IMG/VR virus record: IMGVR_UViG_3300032322_001765
Coordinates: 124,001 to 188,000 of that record
Length of the DNA: 64,000 nt
From: a virus
Strand: one strand, 5' to 3'
The notes under the pieces are model-generated. The model was given only the letters and a program-made list of their open reading frames with translations. It did no database searches and was not told the DNA's origin. A program made the translations under genes and the position numbers. Shown in pieces: positions 28,403-37,876 of the stretch; positions within the stretch are counted from its first letter, which is position 1, and each line of letters starts with the position of its first letter.

Positions 28403-28410
28403 TATTTATA
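28403..28410 (-). promoter_or_regulatory. Late promoter TATAAATA, N5 to ATG
   Basis: Minus-strand perfect octamer, 5 nt before the ATG at 28397. It forms a divergent pair with the plus-strand element at 28425-28432; only 40 bases separate the two start codons. Confidence 0.6.
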
Positions 28411-28424
28411 GAATGATAATAGTC

Positions 28425-28432
28425 GATAAATA
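28425..28432 (+). promoter_or_regulatory. Late-promoter octamer GATAAATA, N5 to ATG
   Basis: GATAAATA followed by 5 nt and the ATG at 28438. One mismatch to TATAAATA. Confidence 0.55.
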
Positions 28433-28437
28433 TTTTA

Positions 28438-29238
28438 ATGATAAGAGGAATTAATAATAAACCATATTTTGATATGGAAGCATATATCGATATGGATACA
28501 TTTGATACACTACAGCCAGAAATTTATCGTGGTTTTGCAGAAGCAAGAGAATTCGCCAAAGAAGGCACATGGATGACGCCAGGCTTTACATTTGAAAATA
28601 TGAGTTATCAATTATCATGGAAGCCTATATATCAATCAATACAAGATTTTTTAGCATTACCCGATGATGATCCAATTAAACAAGGTGGTATTGATCTATA
28701 TCGTGACTTTGATAACTTTGAAATAAGAAATAAATTTACTAGGTATGTGAAGATGGCTATGGGAGGATACGATCCATACATCTATTATTTTTTATGGGAA
28801 CAAGGCTCATGGGATGATAGAACTGCTCCTAGAAAACTAACACCAGAGGCAAAGTATTTTCCTAACGTAGTAAATTGGGTAGAAAAAATGACAGGATCAA
28901 TATTTACTGATATAGGTCGTGTTATATTTTTTCACTGTGAAGCAGATGGAATCCCTTTTGAACACAGAGACCTAGATGCAAAAAATGGCATCAATGTTGT
29001 TAAACCTCATCGTAATGAATTTATTCACATTCGTCCTAACACAAAAAAAGCTTTTTATATTTGGGACCCTGAAAAGAAAAATAAAATTTACATTAATACT
29101 AGAGCTGCTTGGTGGAATGATACAGATTGGCACGGCGGAGAACGTATTATGGAACAAAGTTATGCTCTAAGAATTGATGGCACATTTACAGATGAATTTC
29201 GTAAAAAATTAGGTATAAGTAATTTAGAATATTATTAA
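28438..29238 (+). CDS. 2OG-Fe(II) oxygenase-like (aspartyl/asparaginyl hydroxylase-type) protein
   Basis: 266 residues. H176-x-D178 in PFEHRDLD, H232 in DTDWHGGER and R245 in YALRIDG supply the metal and 2OG ligands of a DSBH oxygenase. The intervening strands (FIHIRPNTKKAFYIWDP, YINTRAAWWND) are typical barrel strands. The N-terminal ~150 residues are extra and not recognised. A single-gene transcript with its own late-type promoter; its 3' end touches the convergent radical SAM gene. Confidence 0.75.
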   Translation: MIRGINNKPYFDMEAYIDMDTFDTLQPEIYRGFAEAREFAKEGTWMTPGFTFENMSYQLSWKPIYQSIQDFLALPDDDPIKQGGIDLYRDFDNFEIRNKFTRYVKMAMGGYDPYIYYFLWEQGSWDDRTAPRKLTPEAKYFPNVVNWVEKMTGSIFTDIGRVIFFHCEADGIPFEHRDLDAKNGINVVKPHRNEFIHIRPNTKKAFYIWDPEKKNKIYINTRAAWWNDTDWHGGERIMEQSYALRIDGTFTDEFRKKLGISNLEYY

Positions 29239-30359
29239 AATTTGTCAATAAGATCCGGAACCATATCAAACAAATCTAATTTTCTTTCTTCGGCTAGTCT
29301 TAAAGAATTTATTTGAAAAGCCTTCCATTTTTCATCTGACGATTCTTTTTTATAAAGATATTTTATACTATCATCAAACGGATTACTATTTTTAGCCCAA
29401 ATACCAGTAACAGAATCTCTCCAAATTTTTAATTTTTTCTCAAGACCCTTTTTATACTCATTTGGAATAATTGATATTTCTTGCCAATTTGGATTATTTA
29501 AAAAATCAAAATCAAATACTATATTTGGAAATTTATGCTTCATTTCAACAACAAAGTCTCCTAAGGTCCATATATTATAGCAATTTATAACAGTATGGCA
29601 CATCAAAATTATATTGGGAAAGTTCTCCCATCTTTCGTAGTATTTTCGAATATTGTTTTCTACTGTTTTATTATCTGTAGGCCATCTATACCACTCATTT
29701 ACTGATCCTAAACCATCAACGCTTAAAAAATAATGAACAGCTTTGCATTTTTCTAATAATGTTAATAATTTGTCATTTGGAAAAATAGTACAATTTGTTG
29801 TTAATGTAAAGGTTAAATTTTCTAATTTTGTTTTTTCTAATAAAGATATACACTTATCTTGTTCTAATAATGGTTCTCCTCCTACAATTTTTAACACACT
29901 CAATTTTTGTAAATCTAATTGTGCGTAATTAAAATTTGTTGATACTTTTTGAGGTTGTATCAATATTCTTTTGTGTTTAAAATCTTCAGCACCCCATTTA
30001 GATGAAAGTTGTGAATCACAATGCACACATGCAAGATTGCATGTATTACTGAATCCGATATCTAAAAATTCTAATTGGACATCTTTTGGTTCTTTAAACC
30101 ATTCAAGAAACATTTTTCTATTACTAGTAGATCCTAATTTTTCTGAGTTATAGCATTTTTGACAGCCCTCAATCGGCCGTCCCTCTAACATATTTTTTCT
30201 AATATTTTCCCAACTCTCACTATTTAAAAAATCTATTTTGACGGTTGATTCTTTTAAAAATTTTTCATTTGGAGAAAAACTACAACATGGTCGTACAGAA
30301 TCATCTGGAAAAACTGCTGCTGCCAACCACGGCGCTGTACAAATAGTAGAGTTAGTCAT
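29235..30359 (-). CDS. Radical SAM protein, twitch-domain type (I)
   Basis: 374 residues. Radical SAM core motif CNLACVHC (C107, C111, C114), then VGGEPLL and LSVDGLG. The N-terminus carries a twitch-like cluster domain (C7, CC at 25-26, CQKC at 66-69) before the core. That arrangement defines the twitch-domain radical SAM proteins, whose substrates are mostly unknown. Last gene of a six-gene minus-strand operon starting at 35302; overlaps the SDR gene by ATGA. Confidence 0.9.
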   Translation of the reverse strand: MTNSTICTAPWLAAAVFPDDSVRPCCSFSPNEKFLKESTVKIDFLNSESWENIRKNMLEGRPIEGCQKCYNSEKLGSTSNRKMFLEWFKEPKDVQLEFLDIGFSNTCNLACVHCDSQLSSKWGAEDFKHKRILIQPQKVSTNFNYAQLDLQKLSVLKIVGGEPLLEQDKCISLLEKTKLENLTFTLTTNCTIFPNDKLLTLLEKCKAVHYFLSVDGLGSVNEWYRWPTDNKTVENNIRKYYERWENFPNIILMCHTVINCYNIWTLGDFVVEMKHKFPNIVFDFDFLNNPNWQEISIIPNEYKKGLEKKLKIWRDSVTGIWAKNSNPFDDSIKYLYKKESSDEKWKAFQINSLRLAEERKLDLFDMVPDLIDKF

Positions 30360-30913
30360 GTAGTTTGATAAGATTTTTCAGCAAAGTTTTTTAACTCTAG
30401 GGTTTCTTTTAAAGTAAATTCAATCGAAAATATTTTTGGTATTTTTAACCACAAATCAATAACATCATTTATTTCACTAAAAGTGGTAATATATTTTGAA
30501 TCTACTTTAATTGGCAAGGTTGCATTTTCGCAAAAGGATAATTTTAGGTATAATATATTGCATACGTTTTTATCTGAATTCTTAGATAATTTTTTACACT
30601 GGTTTTCTAATTGTAACTTATTTTCATATTCAATATCTAATCGGGAATAATCAGCACTTACTGATCCTAATACTATCATATTACCTACCTGTGTATAAAG
30701 ACTATTTAACAAATTAAGCTGTCCATTTTTACTACAAGCACAGTTTACAAATATGTCACACTGATTAGCTTGGTCTATTATTTTATCGAAATCATTATTG
30801 ATATCATATCCATTTGATCTTGACATTCCTTTGACTTCAAATCCCTTAGAGATAAAATGATTGTATATTGATTTTCCTATTCCATTTGTATGCCCTGTAA
30901 CAATGCATTTCAT
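30356..30913 (-). CDS. Short-chain dehydrogenase/reductase-like protein
   Basis: 185 residues. The Rossmann motif is TGHTNGIGKSIY (TGxxxGIG), then DIFVNCACSKNG in the NNAG position and VLGSVSADYS with the catalytic Ser position. The active-site Tyr-Lys is not canonical (YENK rather than YxxxK), and the protein is shorter than typical SDRs (about 240), so activity is uncertain. Sits between the aminotransferase and a radical SAM gene in the same operon. Confidence 0.75.
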   Translation of the reverse strand: MKCIVTGHTNGIGKSIYNHFISKGFEVKGMSRSNGYDINNDFDKIIDQANQCDIFVNCACSKNGQLNLLNSLYTQVGNMIVLGSVSADYSRLDIEYENKLQLENQCKKLSKNSDKNVCNILYLKLSFCENATLPIKVDSKYITTFSEINDVIDLWLKIPKIFSIEFTLKETLELKNFAEKSYQTT

Positions 30914-30914
30914 A

Positions 30915-32102
30915 TTAAATATCCTTTAAGGAATTAAATACACGGTCTGATAATGTCTGAAAATATTCATCATCAGCAATAGTTGGAGCAACTAAACTTA
31001 TGTTTTTTGCTTCTAACGCCCATCCACCTAATCCGGTTATACCATTTTCTAAAAATTTATTAACATCAATTTTTTTAATAGTATTCGCATAAAAAATTAA
31101 ACCTTCACAATAAAATTTTTCTATCCAACCTTTTTTGACTAGAGAATTACCAAAATCTTTTAAGTTTGACTCTATTTCTATAATTTTATTTGTATCAAAT
31201 AAATCTAATACTCCTAACGCTGCCCCAACACCTGCCATATTTGGTTGCCAAGTATGGCTGTAATAATGACTATTTTTTATAACTTCGGCAATCTTTTGAT
31301 TTGTACATGCGCAACTAAGAGGACTAAATCCTCCTGTAAAGGCTTTACCTAATACTGTAATGTCAGGCTGTATATTAAATTTTTTGAAACTAAAGTATTC
31401 TCCTAATTTTCCTACCCCGCCCATTACATCGTCTAGTATTAAATTTATTTGATATTGATTACATATTTGTTTTAGAGTTATATGAAAATTCTGACTCCAT
31501 GGCATTATTCCATTTAACCATGGAATAGATTCATATATAATCGCACCAATATTAGGATTTAAAATAATCTGATCTACTACTTGCTTTAATAAATTACTTT
31601 CTTGTTCTTCTCTGCTTATTTCATTTTGCCAATTAGGTGCATCAAGAACAATAAATTTATCCATATATTCTTCTTTTCTCATTGCACGTTCAATGTAGGT
31701 AGTTCCATGCCAACCAGGGGAAAAACATATCACTTTATTTTTGTTTACACCTAAATTTCTCCAATAAGTATCATTCATAGCAATAGCACATTCAACTCCA
31801 TCGCTTCCGCTTACTGCCCAAGCAAGCGCAGAATAATCACCTTCAGTACATATCTTTTCAATTATTTCATTATTTTCTTTGCAATATTCATTTGGTTTAC
31901 AGTGAACGTAGGCAATTTTGTCTTGTAATTCTCTCATACGTTGCTTGATGTGAGTGTTATCAAATCCAAAAATAAATGCTGTGTTGCCCATGTGAGCATC
32001 TAGTAGTTTACCAATGCTGGTGTGAACATAATATTTTTCAGTTTTGTAAACTTCTATTTGTTGTTTTTCTGTAAGAGGAATGGTTAGTTCTTGAAAATTC
32101 AT
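30915..32102 (-). CDS. Class III PLP-dependent aminotransferase (or aminomutase-like)
   Basis: 395 residues. Class III features: SGSDGVECAI near residue 98, GWHGTT (PLP-stacking region), ILDDVMGG with the pyridine-binding Asp near 225, and the Schiff-base lysine K253 in VLGKAFTGGFSP. This fold includes ornithine/GABA-type transaminases and glutamate-1-semialdehyde aminomutase. Position among radical SAM enzymes suggests installing an amino group on a small metabolite. Overlaps the radical SAM gene upstream by ATGA. Confidence 0.88.
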   Translation of the reverse strand: MNFQELTIPLTEKQQIEVYKTEKYYVHTSIGKLLDAHMGNTAFIFGFDNTHIKQRMRELQDKIAYVHCKPNEYCKENNEIIEKICTEGDYSALAWAVSGSDGVECAIAMNDTYWRNLGVNKNKVICFSPGWHGTTYIERAMRKEEYMDKFIVLDAPNWQNEISREEQESNLLKQVVDQIILNPNIGAIIYESIPWLNGIMPWSQNFHITLKQICNQYQINLILDDVMGGVGKLGEYFSFKKFNIQPDITVLGKAFTGGFSPLSCACTNQKIAEVIKNSHYYSHTWQPNMAGVGAALGVLDLFDTNKIIEIESNLKDFGNSLVKKGWIEKFYCEGLIFYANTIKKIDVNKFLENGITGLGGWALEAKNISLVAPTIADDEYFQTLSDRVFNSLKDI

Positions 32103-33568
32103 TTTTTCAGCTTTTCTATCTTGTAGTTTAAAATTAGTTTTTGTCGCTTTTCATTAAAAGCCTCAATAATTTCTTGATTGTAATTTCTTTCAATTACATC
32201 TTTTGCGCTCATTCCCGAAGCAACAAATTCCATAAATTCATATTTGCCAGAATTTCTATACTCTACCCAGTGAGTTTCTTTTCGTGCTTCTGCAACCTCA
32301 TTGTTTAGTTTACTAGCTAACTGCACAGCATCGGAAAAGTTCATTAGATCGTTTGTCCAAAATCCATAAATACTATTTGGTATTACTTGTAAGGTGTATC
32401 CATGTTTACTATACTCTCTGTCAAATTCGCTCATTCTTGTCATAACATTGGTTCTTATTATTAATGGAAAAAAGGTCCAACGGTTAAAATATTGATCATT
32501 TTGATTCAAAAACCATTCATGAGTTTTTTGTATATCTTCAGCAGTTTCATGTGGTAAACCAACAATTAATCCTGTATGAGTCCAAATATCTGCCTTCTCT
32601 TTTAATGTTTTTATGGCCTCTAGTTGTTTATTTAAGTCACCTGCTTTTCCTATAATTTTTCTTGTCTTATCTTTCAAACTTTCTATTCCAAAACTGGTTG
32701 AGATGAGACCAGTCTCAACAAGTATGTCAATCATCTCAGGATATCTTGCTAATAAGTCTGCTCGTAAAAATGCAGAATACTTAATTTTTACGTTACTTTT
32801 TTGAATTGCATTTGCTACTGACTCAAGTTTAACTATGTTATCATTAAAGGTATCATCTTGAAATGAATAGGTTGTAACGCCATACATTTCATAATTTCTT
32901 TTTAATTCATCGGCTAAATTTTCTTCATACCTAATGTAATCGTTTTTCTTTTTACCCAATAAAGGATATTGGCAATATTTACATTTAAAAATACATCCTC
33001 TGCTTATCTCAATAGGTAAAACACAAGCATCAACCAAATCAGATTTTTGCCATTCAATGGTTAAATCTGTATCATCGTTCTTGTAAGATTTTTCAGCATC
33101 TATTGCAACAGTGCCTTTATATTCTACCCAATTTAGATTATCTAAACGTTTTTTGGTTAGATAATCTAGGTAGTGTGATATAGCTTCTTCAGCGTATCCC
33201 CAAATTATTCTGTCAACATATTTGGTTTCTAAAAAATTATCATCACCCTGAGATAGGGTAGTTTCAGTACCGCCAATCACAGTTTTGACATGAGGGTATT
33301 TTTCTTTTATAGTTTTAAATAAAAAATTAACTTTGTTAAACTTATTAAAAAAAGTAATACTTACACCCACAAATAGTGTTTTGTCTCCGATGTATTTTTC
33401 GAGTAATTGCTCAATTTCATTTTCAGTAAACTTGCTAAAAAAATCTATAACTTCTACCTCATAGTTTTTTTTCTTTAACCAAGTACGTATTCTGAATGCT
33501 CCGGCTGGTCTCAATATTAAATCGTCATCAGCCATACCAGTAAATATTAGTCCGTGATATAGGCTCAT
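32099..33568 (-). CDS. Radical SAM protein with N-terminal Rossmann (B12-binding-like) domain (I)
   Basis: 489 residues. The N-terminal ~140 residues look like the domain that binds cobalamin in related enzymes (RPAGAFRIRTWLKKKNYEVEVIDFF, VIGGTETTL), but no DxHxxG motif is seen, so B12 binding is open. The core has CIFKCKYC (C192/C196/C199), then FQDDTFNDN. Paralogous to the protein at 37869-39347 (same CxFKCxxCxxPLxGxK block). Adjacent to a Tes/MJ0619-like radical SAM gene, as is its paralogue. Confidence 0.88.
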   Translation of the reverse strand: MSLYHGLIFTGMADDDLILRPAGAFRIRTWLKKKNYEVEVIDFFSKFTENEIEQLLEKYIGDKTLFVGVSITFFNKFNKVNFLFKTIKEKYPHVKTVIGGTETTLSQGDDNFLETKYVDRIIWGYAEEAISHYLDYLTKKRLDNLNWVEYKGTVAIDAEKSYKNDDTDLTIEWQKSDLVDACVLPIEISRGCIFKCKYCQYPLLGKKKNDYIRYEENLADELKRNYEMYGVTTYSFQDDTFNDNIVKLESVANAIQKSNVKIKYSAFLRADLLARYPEMIDILVETGLISTSFGIESLKDKTRKIIGKAGDLNKQLEAIKTLKEKADIWTHTGLIVGLPHETAEDIQKTHEWFLNQNDQYFNRWTFFPLIIRTNVMTRMSEFDREYSKHGYTLQVIPNSIYGFWTNDLMNFSDAVQLASKLNNEVAEARKETHWVEYRNSGKYEFMEFVASGMSAKDVIERNYNQEIIEAFNEKRQKLILNYKIEKLKK

Positions 33569-34659
33569 CGTTTAAAAAATATTCCCTGATTGTCACTAAC
33601 TAATTTTTGTCCTTGCCACCAACCTTTTTTCCAACCATCTCTTAATATTGCTTGTATTAAAAAAGTGCCACGGGTGTTTGGAATAAAAGATGCCCAAGGA
33701 CCCATGTACATGTAACTTGTATCAACCGAATTTACATCTGCCCAATGAATTACTTGTATAAGGCTTTTTTCTAAAACAGTGCCGATATGATAAGGGTTAC
33801 TACCATAATTAGGATGTCTGTGATAGCTTAAATTCTTTTCTTTAGCAATTTCTGAAATCCAATCATAAATTTCGCTTGCGAATATTTCTCTTTCTCTTTC
33901 AAATTCCACACCTATCATTGCCGGCGATCTAATACAGTAGTTAGTAGCTTGTATACCTTTTTCTTCTATCCAAAGAATCTTGTCAATTGCATGTCTTACT
34001 TGTTCTCTACTTTCTACTGTGAATGATACTTGTGCTAATGCTATGCCTTCTTCAATTACATTCGTGAGTGCAGATGACACGTTTTTCCAAACCTTTTCTG
34101 AATGATACTCTGGATGATGAATACTCATGCATACGCTTGAAAGTTTGACTTTTGCTAATTCTTTTACGTAATCTTTATTTTGTAATTTTACTCCATTGGT
34201 GTATACAGTAACAAGCTTGTGAGATTTACCGTAGGGAATACTTTGTATCTTTGCTATAAGTTCAGGTAAATCTTTTCTCATGGTTGGTTCTGCTCCTGCA
34301 AGACAAACAACCTGACCAGGTGCAGCCTTGGCAGTGGTTACTATCCACTCTAATGATTTATCTTGTAAAGTGTTATCAGGGTCGTGATAGCAATGTTTAC
34401 ACTGAACATTGCATTTATCGGTAACTTCTATAGTCGATACATTATTGTAAATATCCCAACATGGATTATCAGGATCTTTTTGCGTTATACTATCCCAAAA
34501 TTCATATGATTTTTCAACCATTGCCTCTTGATATCCATGCGAAGGGCAGGTTTTGGTAATATAGGCTGAACCGTCAGTTCTATATTCAATTTGAGCTGGT
34601 AGTTCTCTATAACATACTTTACACAATCCGGTAGTAAAGTAAGAATTTACTAATTCCAT
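33565..34659 (-). CDS. Radical SAM protein with N-terminal zinc-ribbon-like motif, MJ0619/Tes-like (I)
   Basis: 364 residues. N-terminal GLCKVCYRELPAQIEYR and KTCPSHGY (C13, C16, C38, H41) precede the core CNVQCKHC (C83/C87/C90). CxxC ... CPxHG before the core is the layout of the MJ0619/tetraether-synthase-like radical SAM group. AEPTMRKDL, YTNGVKL and a C-terminal GWKKGWWQGQKLVSD follow. Very similar to the protein at 36222-37319. Substrate unknown. Confidence 0.88.
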   Translation of the reverse strand: MELVNSYFTTGLCKVCYRELPAQIEYRTDGSAYITKTCPSHGYQEAMVEKSYEFWDSITQKDPDNPCWDIYNNVSTIEVTDKCNVQCKHCYHDPDNTLQDKSLEWIVTTAKAAPGQVVCLAGAEPTMRKDLPELIAKIQSIPYGKSHKLVTVYTNGVKLQNKDYVKELAKVKLSSVCMSIHHPEYHSEKVWKNVSSALTNVIEEGIALAQVSFTVESREQVRHAIDKILWIEEKGIQATNYCIRSPAMIGVEFEREREIFASEIYDWISEIAKEKNLSYHRHPNYGSNPYHIGTVLEKSLIQVIHWADVNSVDTSYMYMGPWASFIPNTRGTFLIQAILRDGWKKGWWQGQKLVSDNQGIFFKR

Positions 34660-34672
34660 AATTTTTCCTAAA

Positions 34673-35302
34673 CTATTTTGTTCCGTAAAACCACAAGAAA
34701 GTCAAATCTTTTCCAGTATTTTTGACTTCAAATGTGATGTTTTTAAATCCAATTTCTTCAAATATTAATTTGTATTTTTCTACAGAAGTATGAAAAACTG
34801 GTAATGGATAACCAAGATATTCAAAATAATTTTCAAATTCTTCATGTCCTGTAAATTCCTTACATCCTAAAGTTACGTATACAGGCATGTTATGTTTTAC
34901 CATTTTATAAAACAATTTAAATGATATAATTTGTTTTTCCATAGGCAAATGCATGATTGAGTAAAAACAAGTTATTAAATCAAATGTGTTTTCAGGAAAG
35001 GATAATTCACAGGTATCACACAAAACAGTTTTGGCATTCGGAGCGTGTTTATTTACATATTGTAATGCTTCACCTGCAATATCAGATCCAGTGACTTCGT
35101 GCCCTAAATCATGAAAAAATTTAATTACAGGATATCCAGTCCCGCACCCCGCATCTAAGACTTTACTTGTTTTTGGTAATTTTGCAGCTAGCCCTTCTAA
35201 TTGCTCTGTGTTATTAAAGTAAGTGTCTCTTTCAATGTCATGAAAAGATGAAAATTTATTATATACACTTGATAGTTCATCGGTTATCTGAAGGTAATTC
35301 AT
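34673..35302 (-). CDS. Class I SAM-dependent methyltransferase
   Basis: 209 residues. Motif I VLDAGCGTGYPVIKFF, then VTGSDIAGEAL, LSFPENTFDLITCFYSIMHL and the C-terminal EIGFKNITFEV, the standard UbiE/methyltransf_11 pattern. First gene of a six-gene minus-strand operon driven by AATAAATA 5 nt before the ATG. Confidence 0.88.
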   Translation of the reverse strand: MNYLQITDELSSVYNKFSSFHDIERDTYFNNTEQLEGLAAKLPKTSKVLDAGCGTGYPVIKFFHDLGHEVTGSDIAGEALQYVNKHAPNAKTVLCDTCELSFPENTFDLITCFYSIMHLPMEKQIISFKLFYKMVKHNMPVYVTLGCKEFTGHEEFENYFEYLGYPLPVFHTSVEKYKLIFEEIGFKNITFEVKNTGKDLTFLWFYGTK

Positions 35303-35307
35303 CGTAA

Positions 35308-35315
35308 TATTTATT
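35308..35315 (-). promoter_or_regulatory. Late-promoter octamer AATAAATA, N5 to ATG
   Basis: Minus strand, one mismatch to TATAAATA, exactly 5 nt before the ATG at 35302. It separates the operon ending at 29235 from the operon that starts at 42510 and ends at 35335. Confidence 0.5.
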
Positions 35316-35334
35316 TCTTAATTTTAATAGGTTT

Positions 35335-36225
35335 TTATTCTAATGTGTATTCAATTTTATAAAATTTTAATTCTTTCAAAAATCGAGTTGAATCTACATA
35401 ATCTCCCATTAAATACGATCCGGTTTTGGTCAAGTTTAAGTCTTGAAGTATTGCTGAAACAACTAAACAAGCAGAGTAATAATATCCTGAAAATGTTTTA
35501 ATTGTTAATTTTTGATTTTCTGATTGTATTATTATTTTAGAATATTCATCTCCTAAATTTATCTCATCCATTTGCATATAAAAACCTGCAGTGTTTATAT
35601 TTGAAAAATTTTCTTTTGCTACTTTAAGTTCATAATTTGGAATAGGATTTACATATCCGATATCAAATTTTTTTTGTTGGCTTGTACTAGTAGGAATCCA
35701 ATTACCATCTACTAAGGTACAATCTAGAATTTGGTTGCTTTCATGTATTGTTAAGTATTCATCTATGTTTTGCTGAGATAGGTTTCTATTACTCCAACAA
35801 GTTTTAAAATGAGCTAGAATACTTAATTCATTTTCTACTTTTAACATTTGAAGAAATGGTAAAAATGAAGTTGCCCCGCAATCAAAGACATAGGTATTTT
35901 TTGAAAATTTATATTTTTCAAGAAGATTATAATTTATTTGAGCAGGAGAGTGACAATCAAAAAAACTAGTGTCAGCTTTTTCTATTTTTTTTAATAAATT
36001 TTCTTGATAGTTAATATTATTAGTGCAATTAATTACTAAATTAAAATTACTGTAACCGTCAAAATTTTCAATCGTGTCACACACATACTCTACATTTTCT
36101 TTTGACTGCTGTTTAAGTAAATTTTCGTTTTTTCCTAATATGGTTACATTTAATCCTTTGTCACATAGTAGTTTTAATATTTCTTTACCTAAATTTCCGT
36201 AACTACCTAGCAACAATATTTTCAT
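35335..36225 (-). CDS. Saccharopine dehydrogenase-like NAD(P)-binding protein
   Basis: 296 residues. The N-terminal Rossmann motif is KILLLGSYGNLGKEILKLL, followed by NLVINCTNNINYQENLLKKIEKADTSFFDC and VFDCGATSFLPFLQML, the layout of saccharopine reductase/dehydrogenase-like enzymes. The C-terminal half (FKTCWSNRNLS...) is less conserved. An oxidoreductase role is likely but the substrate is unknown. Last gene of its operon; overlaps the radical SAM gene upstream by ATGA. Confidence 0.75.
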   Translation of the reverse strand: MKILLLGSYGNLGKEILKLLCDKGLNVTILGKNENLLKQQSKENVEYVCDTIENFDGYSNFNLVINCTNNINYQENLLKKIEKADTSFFDCHSPAQINYNLLEKYKFSKNTYVFDCGATSFLPFLQMLKVENELSILAHFKTCWSNRNLSQQNIDEYLTIHESNQILDCTLVDGNWIPTSTSQQKKFDIGYVNPIPNYELKVAKENFSNINTAGFYMQMDEINLGDEYSKIIIQSENQKLTIKTFSGYYYSACLVVSAILQDLNLTKTGSYLMGDYVDSTRFLKELKFYKIEYTLE

Positions 36226-37319
36226 ATGTTTTTTGAAAAACTTAAAGTGTTTACTTGTTTTGAGTCAGAAACAAGACGTTGCCCTTGCCACCAACCACGC
36301 TTCCAACCTTCTCTTAAAATAATTTGTAAATGCAAAGTAGCAAGTGTTACTGGAACAAAATCTGCCCAAGGACCCATATTCATCCAAGACAAATCAACAT
36401 TTTTTACACTCGCCCAATGAATTACTTGTAAGAATAAACCATCTAACAAATATGCAATATGATAAGGATTACTGCCACCATTTGGGTGTTTTTCAAAACT
36501 AAGATTTTTTTCTTTGGCAACTTGTTCTATCCATATTACAATGTCGCTAGCAAAAATTTCTTGATCGTCTATAGCAGTGCCTATCTCAGCAGGACTACGA
36601 ATACAAAAATTACCTGGTATTCTATTTTGAGATTTAAACCAAAGCATTTTGTCAATTGCATATCTAACTTCATCAATGTTTTCTACAGTAAATGATACTT
36701 GTCCTAATCCTATGTTAGTGTTATGTACTACTAATTCTACTCCGGTGGATATTTTTTCCCACAATTGCTCTTTATGGTATTCTGGATTATGAACGCTGAG
36801 ATTTATTGTTCCTAATCCTGCCGCTTCTAATTTTTCAACATAACCGGGTTCTGCAAGTTTTATTCCGTTAGAATAGAGCCCAATCATTTTATTAGATTTT
36901 TCTTTAGCTTCTGTTATTATTTCGAACAAATCTTCTCTCATTGTGGGTTCAGCTCCCATTAAACATACATTATTAAATGGAGCACTTATTATTTTGTTAA
37001 CTATAAAATCTTTTGGTTTATCTTTAATTTTATTATCTGGGTTATGATAACAATGTTTACACATAACATTGCACCTATCAGTAATGTCAATACACACAAG
37101 TTGATTATAACCCATAGTTGTGGGATTATTAGGATTAAATTGAGGGGCTGATTCCCAAAATTCATAAGATTTTTCTACTACGAATTCTTCATATCCATGA
37201 TTAGGGCATGTTTTAGTAATGTAGGCTGCGCCATCACTTCTATACTCAATCGTCGCAGGTAATTCTAAGTAACACGTACTACATAAGCCGCGAGTTGGAT
37301 ATGATTTTATTATTTCCAT
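36222..37319 (-). CDS. Radical SAM protein, MJ0619/Tes-like (II)
   Basis: 365 residues, a close paralogue of the protein at 33565-34659: GLCSTCYLELPATIEYR, KTCPNHGY, core CNVMCKHC (C83/C87/C90), AEPTMREDL and GWKRGWWQGQRLVSDS. The two proteins are alignable almost end to end. The duplicated pairing with a B12-domain-like radical SAM protein suggests a two-step module copied within the island. Its start codon shares one base with the stop of the DSBH gene upstream of it. Confidence 0.88.
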   Translation of the reverse strand: MEIIKSYPTRGLCSTCYLELPATIEYRSDGAAYITKTCPNHGYEEFVVEKSYEFWESAPQFNPNNPTTMGYNQLVCIDITDRCNVMCKHCYHNPDNKIKDKPKDFIVNKIISAPFNNVCLMGAEPTMREDLFEIITEAKEKSNKMIGLYSNGIKLAEPGYVEKLEAAGLGTINLSVHNPEYHKEQLWEKISTGVELVVHNTNIGLGQVSFTVENIDEVRYAIDKMLWFKSQNRIPGNFCIRSPAEIGTAIDDQEIFASDIVIWIEQVAKEKNLSFEKHPNGGSNPYHIAYLLDGLFLQVIHWASVKNVDLSWMNMGPWADFVPVTLATLHLQIILREGWKRGWWQGQRLVSDSKQVNTLSFSKNI

Positions 37320-37876
37320 TATTGTTCCTTAATAATTCCAAAAAAATTGAATAGATATTTAGGTTTAAATCCGCAGTTTATGCCGCCATGCCAATTAGTT
37401 CTTGATGGCCACTTGTAAACTGCACCTTGGTCTTGAAAATACATACAATGATCTTCTATCATTACTGCATGTCCTACAGTAGGTTTTGATATATGACATG
37501 TAAATCTAGCTGTATTTAGTGTTTCATAATAAGCTTCATTATCATTGCAATCCCAATGCCATGGTGTCATGTAACCAGGATTAATTCTACTAATCCAACA
37601 ACTTAATGGATCTACATTTACGTAATCAGCAAATATAGTGACAATTTTTTCATCAAAGTGTACTTCGGGAAAAAACATATCCCAGCCTGCGTTACCGCCA
37701 TCTTTTATAAGCTTGAAACCAGCTTCTTCCCAAAGTTTCGCCATTTCTTTTATGCCTATAATTTCATCCGTACCTTTGTGTCTAGGTCCTATGTATCCTG
37801 GTTCTTTGTTATCTAAGACAGAAATTATAGAATCCCAGTCAATTAAGTGTGAAATATTTCCAATAAGTTCAGCCAT
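37319..37876 (-). CDS. 2OG-Fe(II) oxygenase-like (DSBH) protein, paralogue pair member A
   Basis: 185 residues. H107-x-D109 in PWHWDCND and H163 in NWHGGINCGFKPKYLFNFFG. The same cassette (PWHxD then xWHGxxNCGFK.xYL) is found in the protein at 39344-39862. These resemble small DSBH oxygenases. The third ligand context is typical, but substrate and activity are unknown. Embedded between two radical SAM genes, overlapping the upstream one by 8 nt. Confidence 0.7.
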   Translation of the reverse strand: MAELIGNISHLIDWDSIISVLDNKEPGYIGPRHKGTDEIIGIKEMAKLWEEAGFKLIKDGGNAGWDMFFPEVHFDEKIVTIFADYVNVDPLSCWISRINPGYMTPWHWDCNDNEAYYETLNTARFTCHISKPTVGHAVMIEDHCMYFQDQGAVYKWPSRTNWHGGINCGFKPKYLFNFFGIIKEQ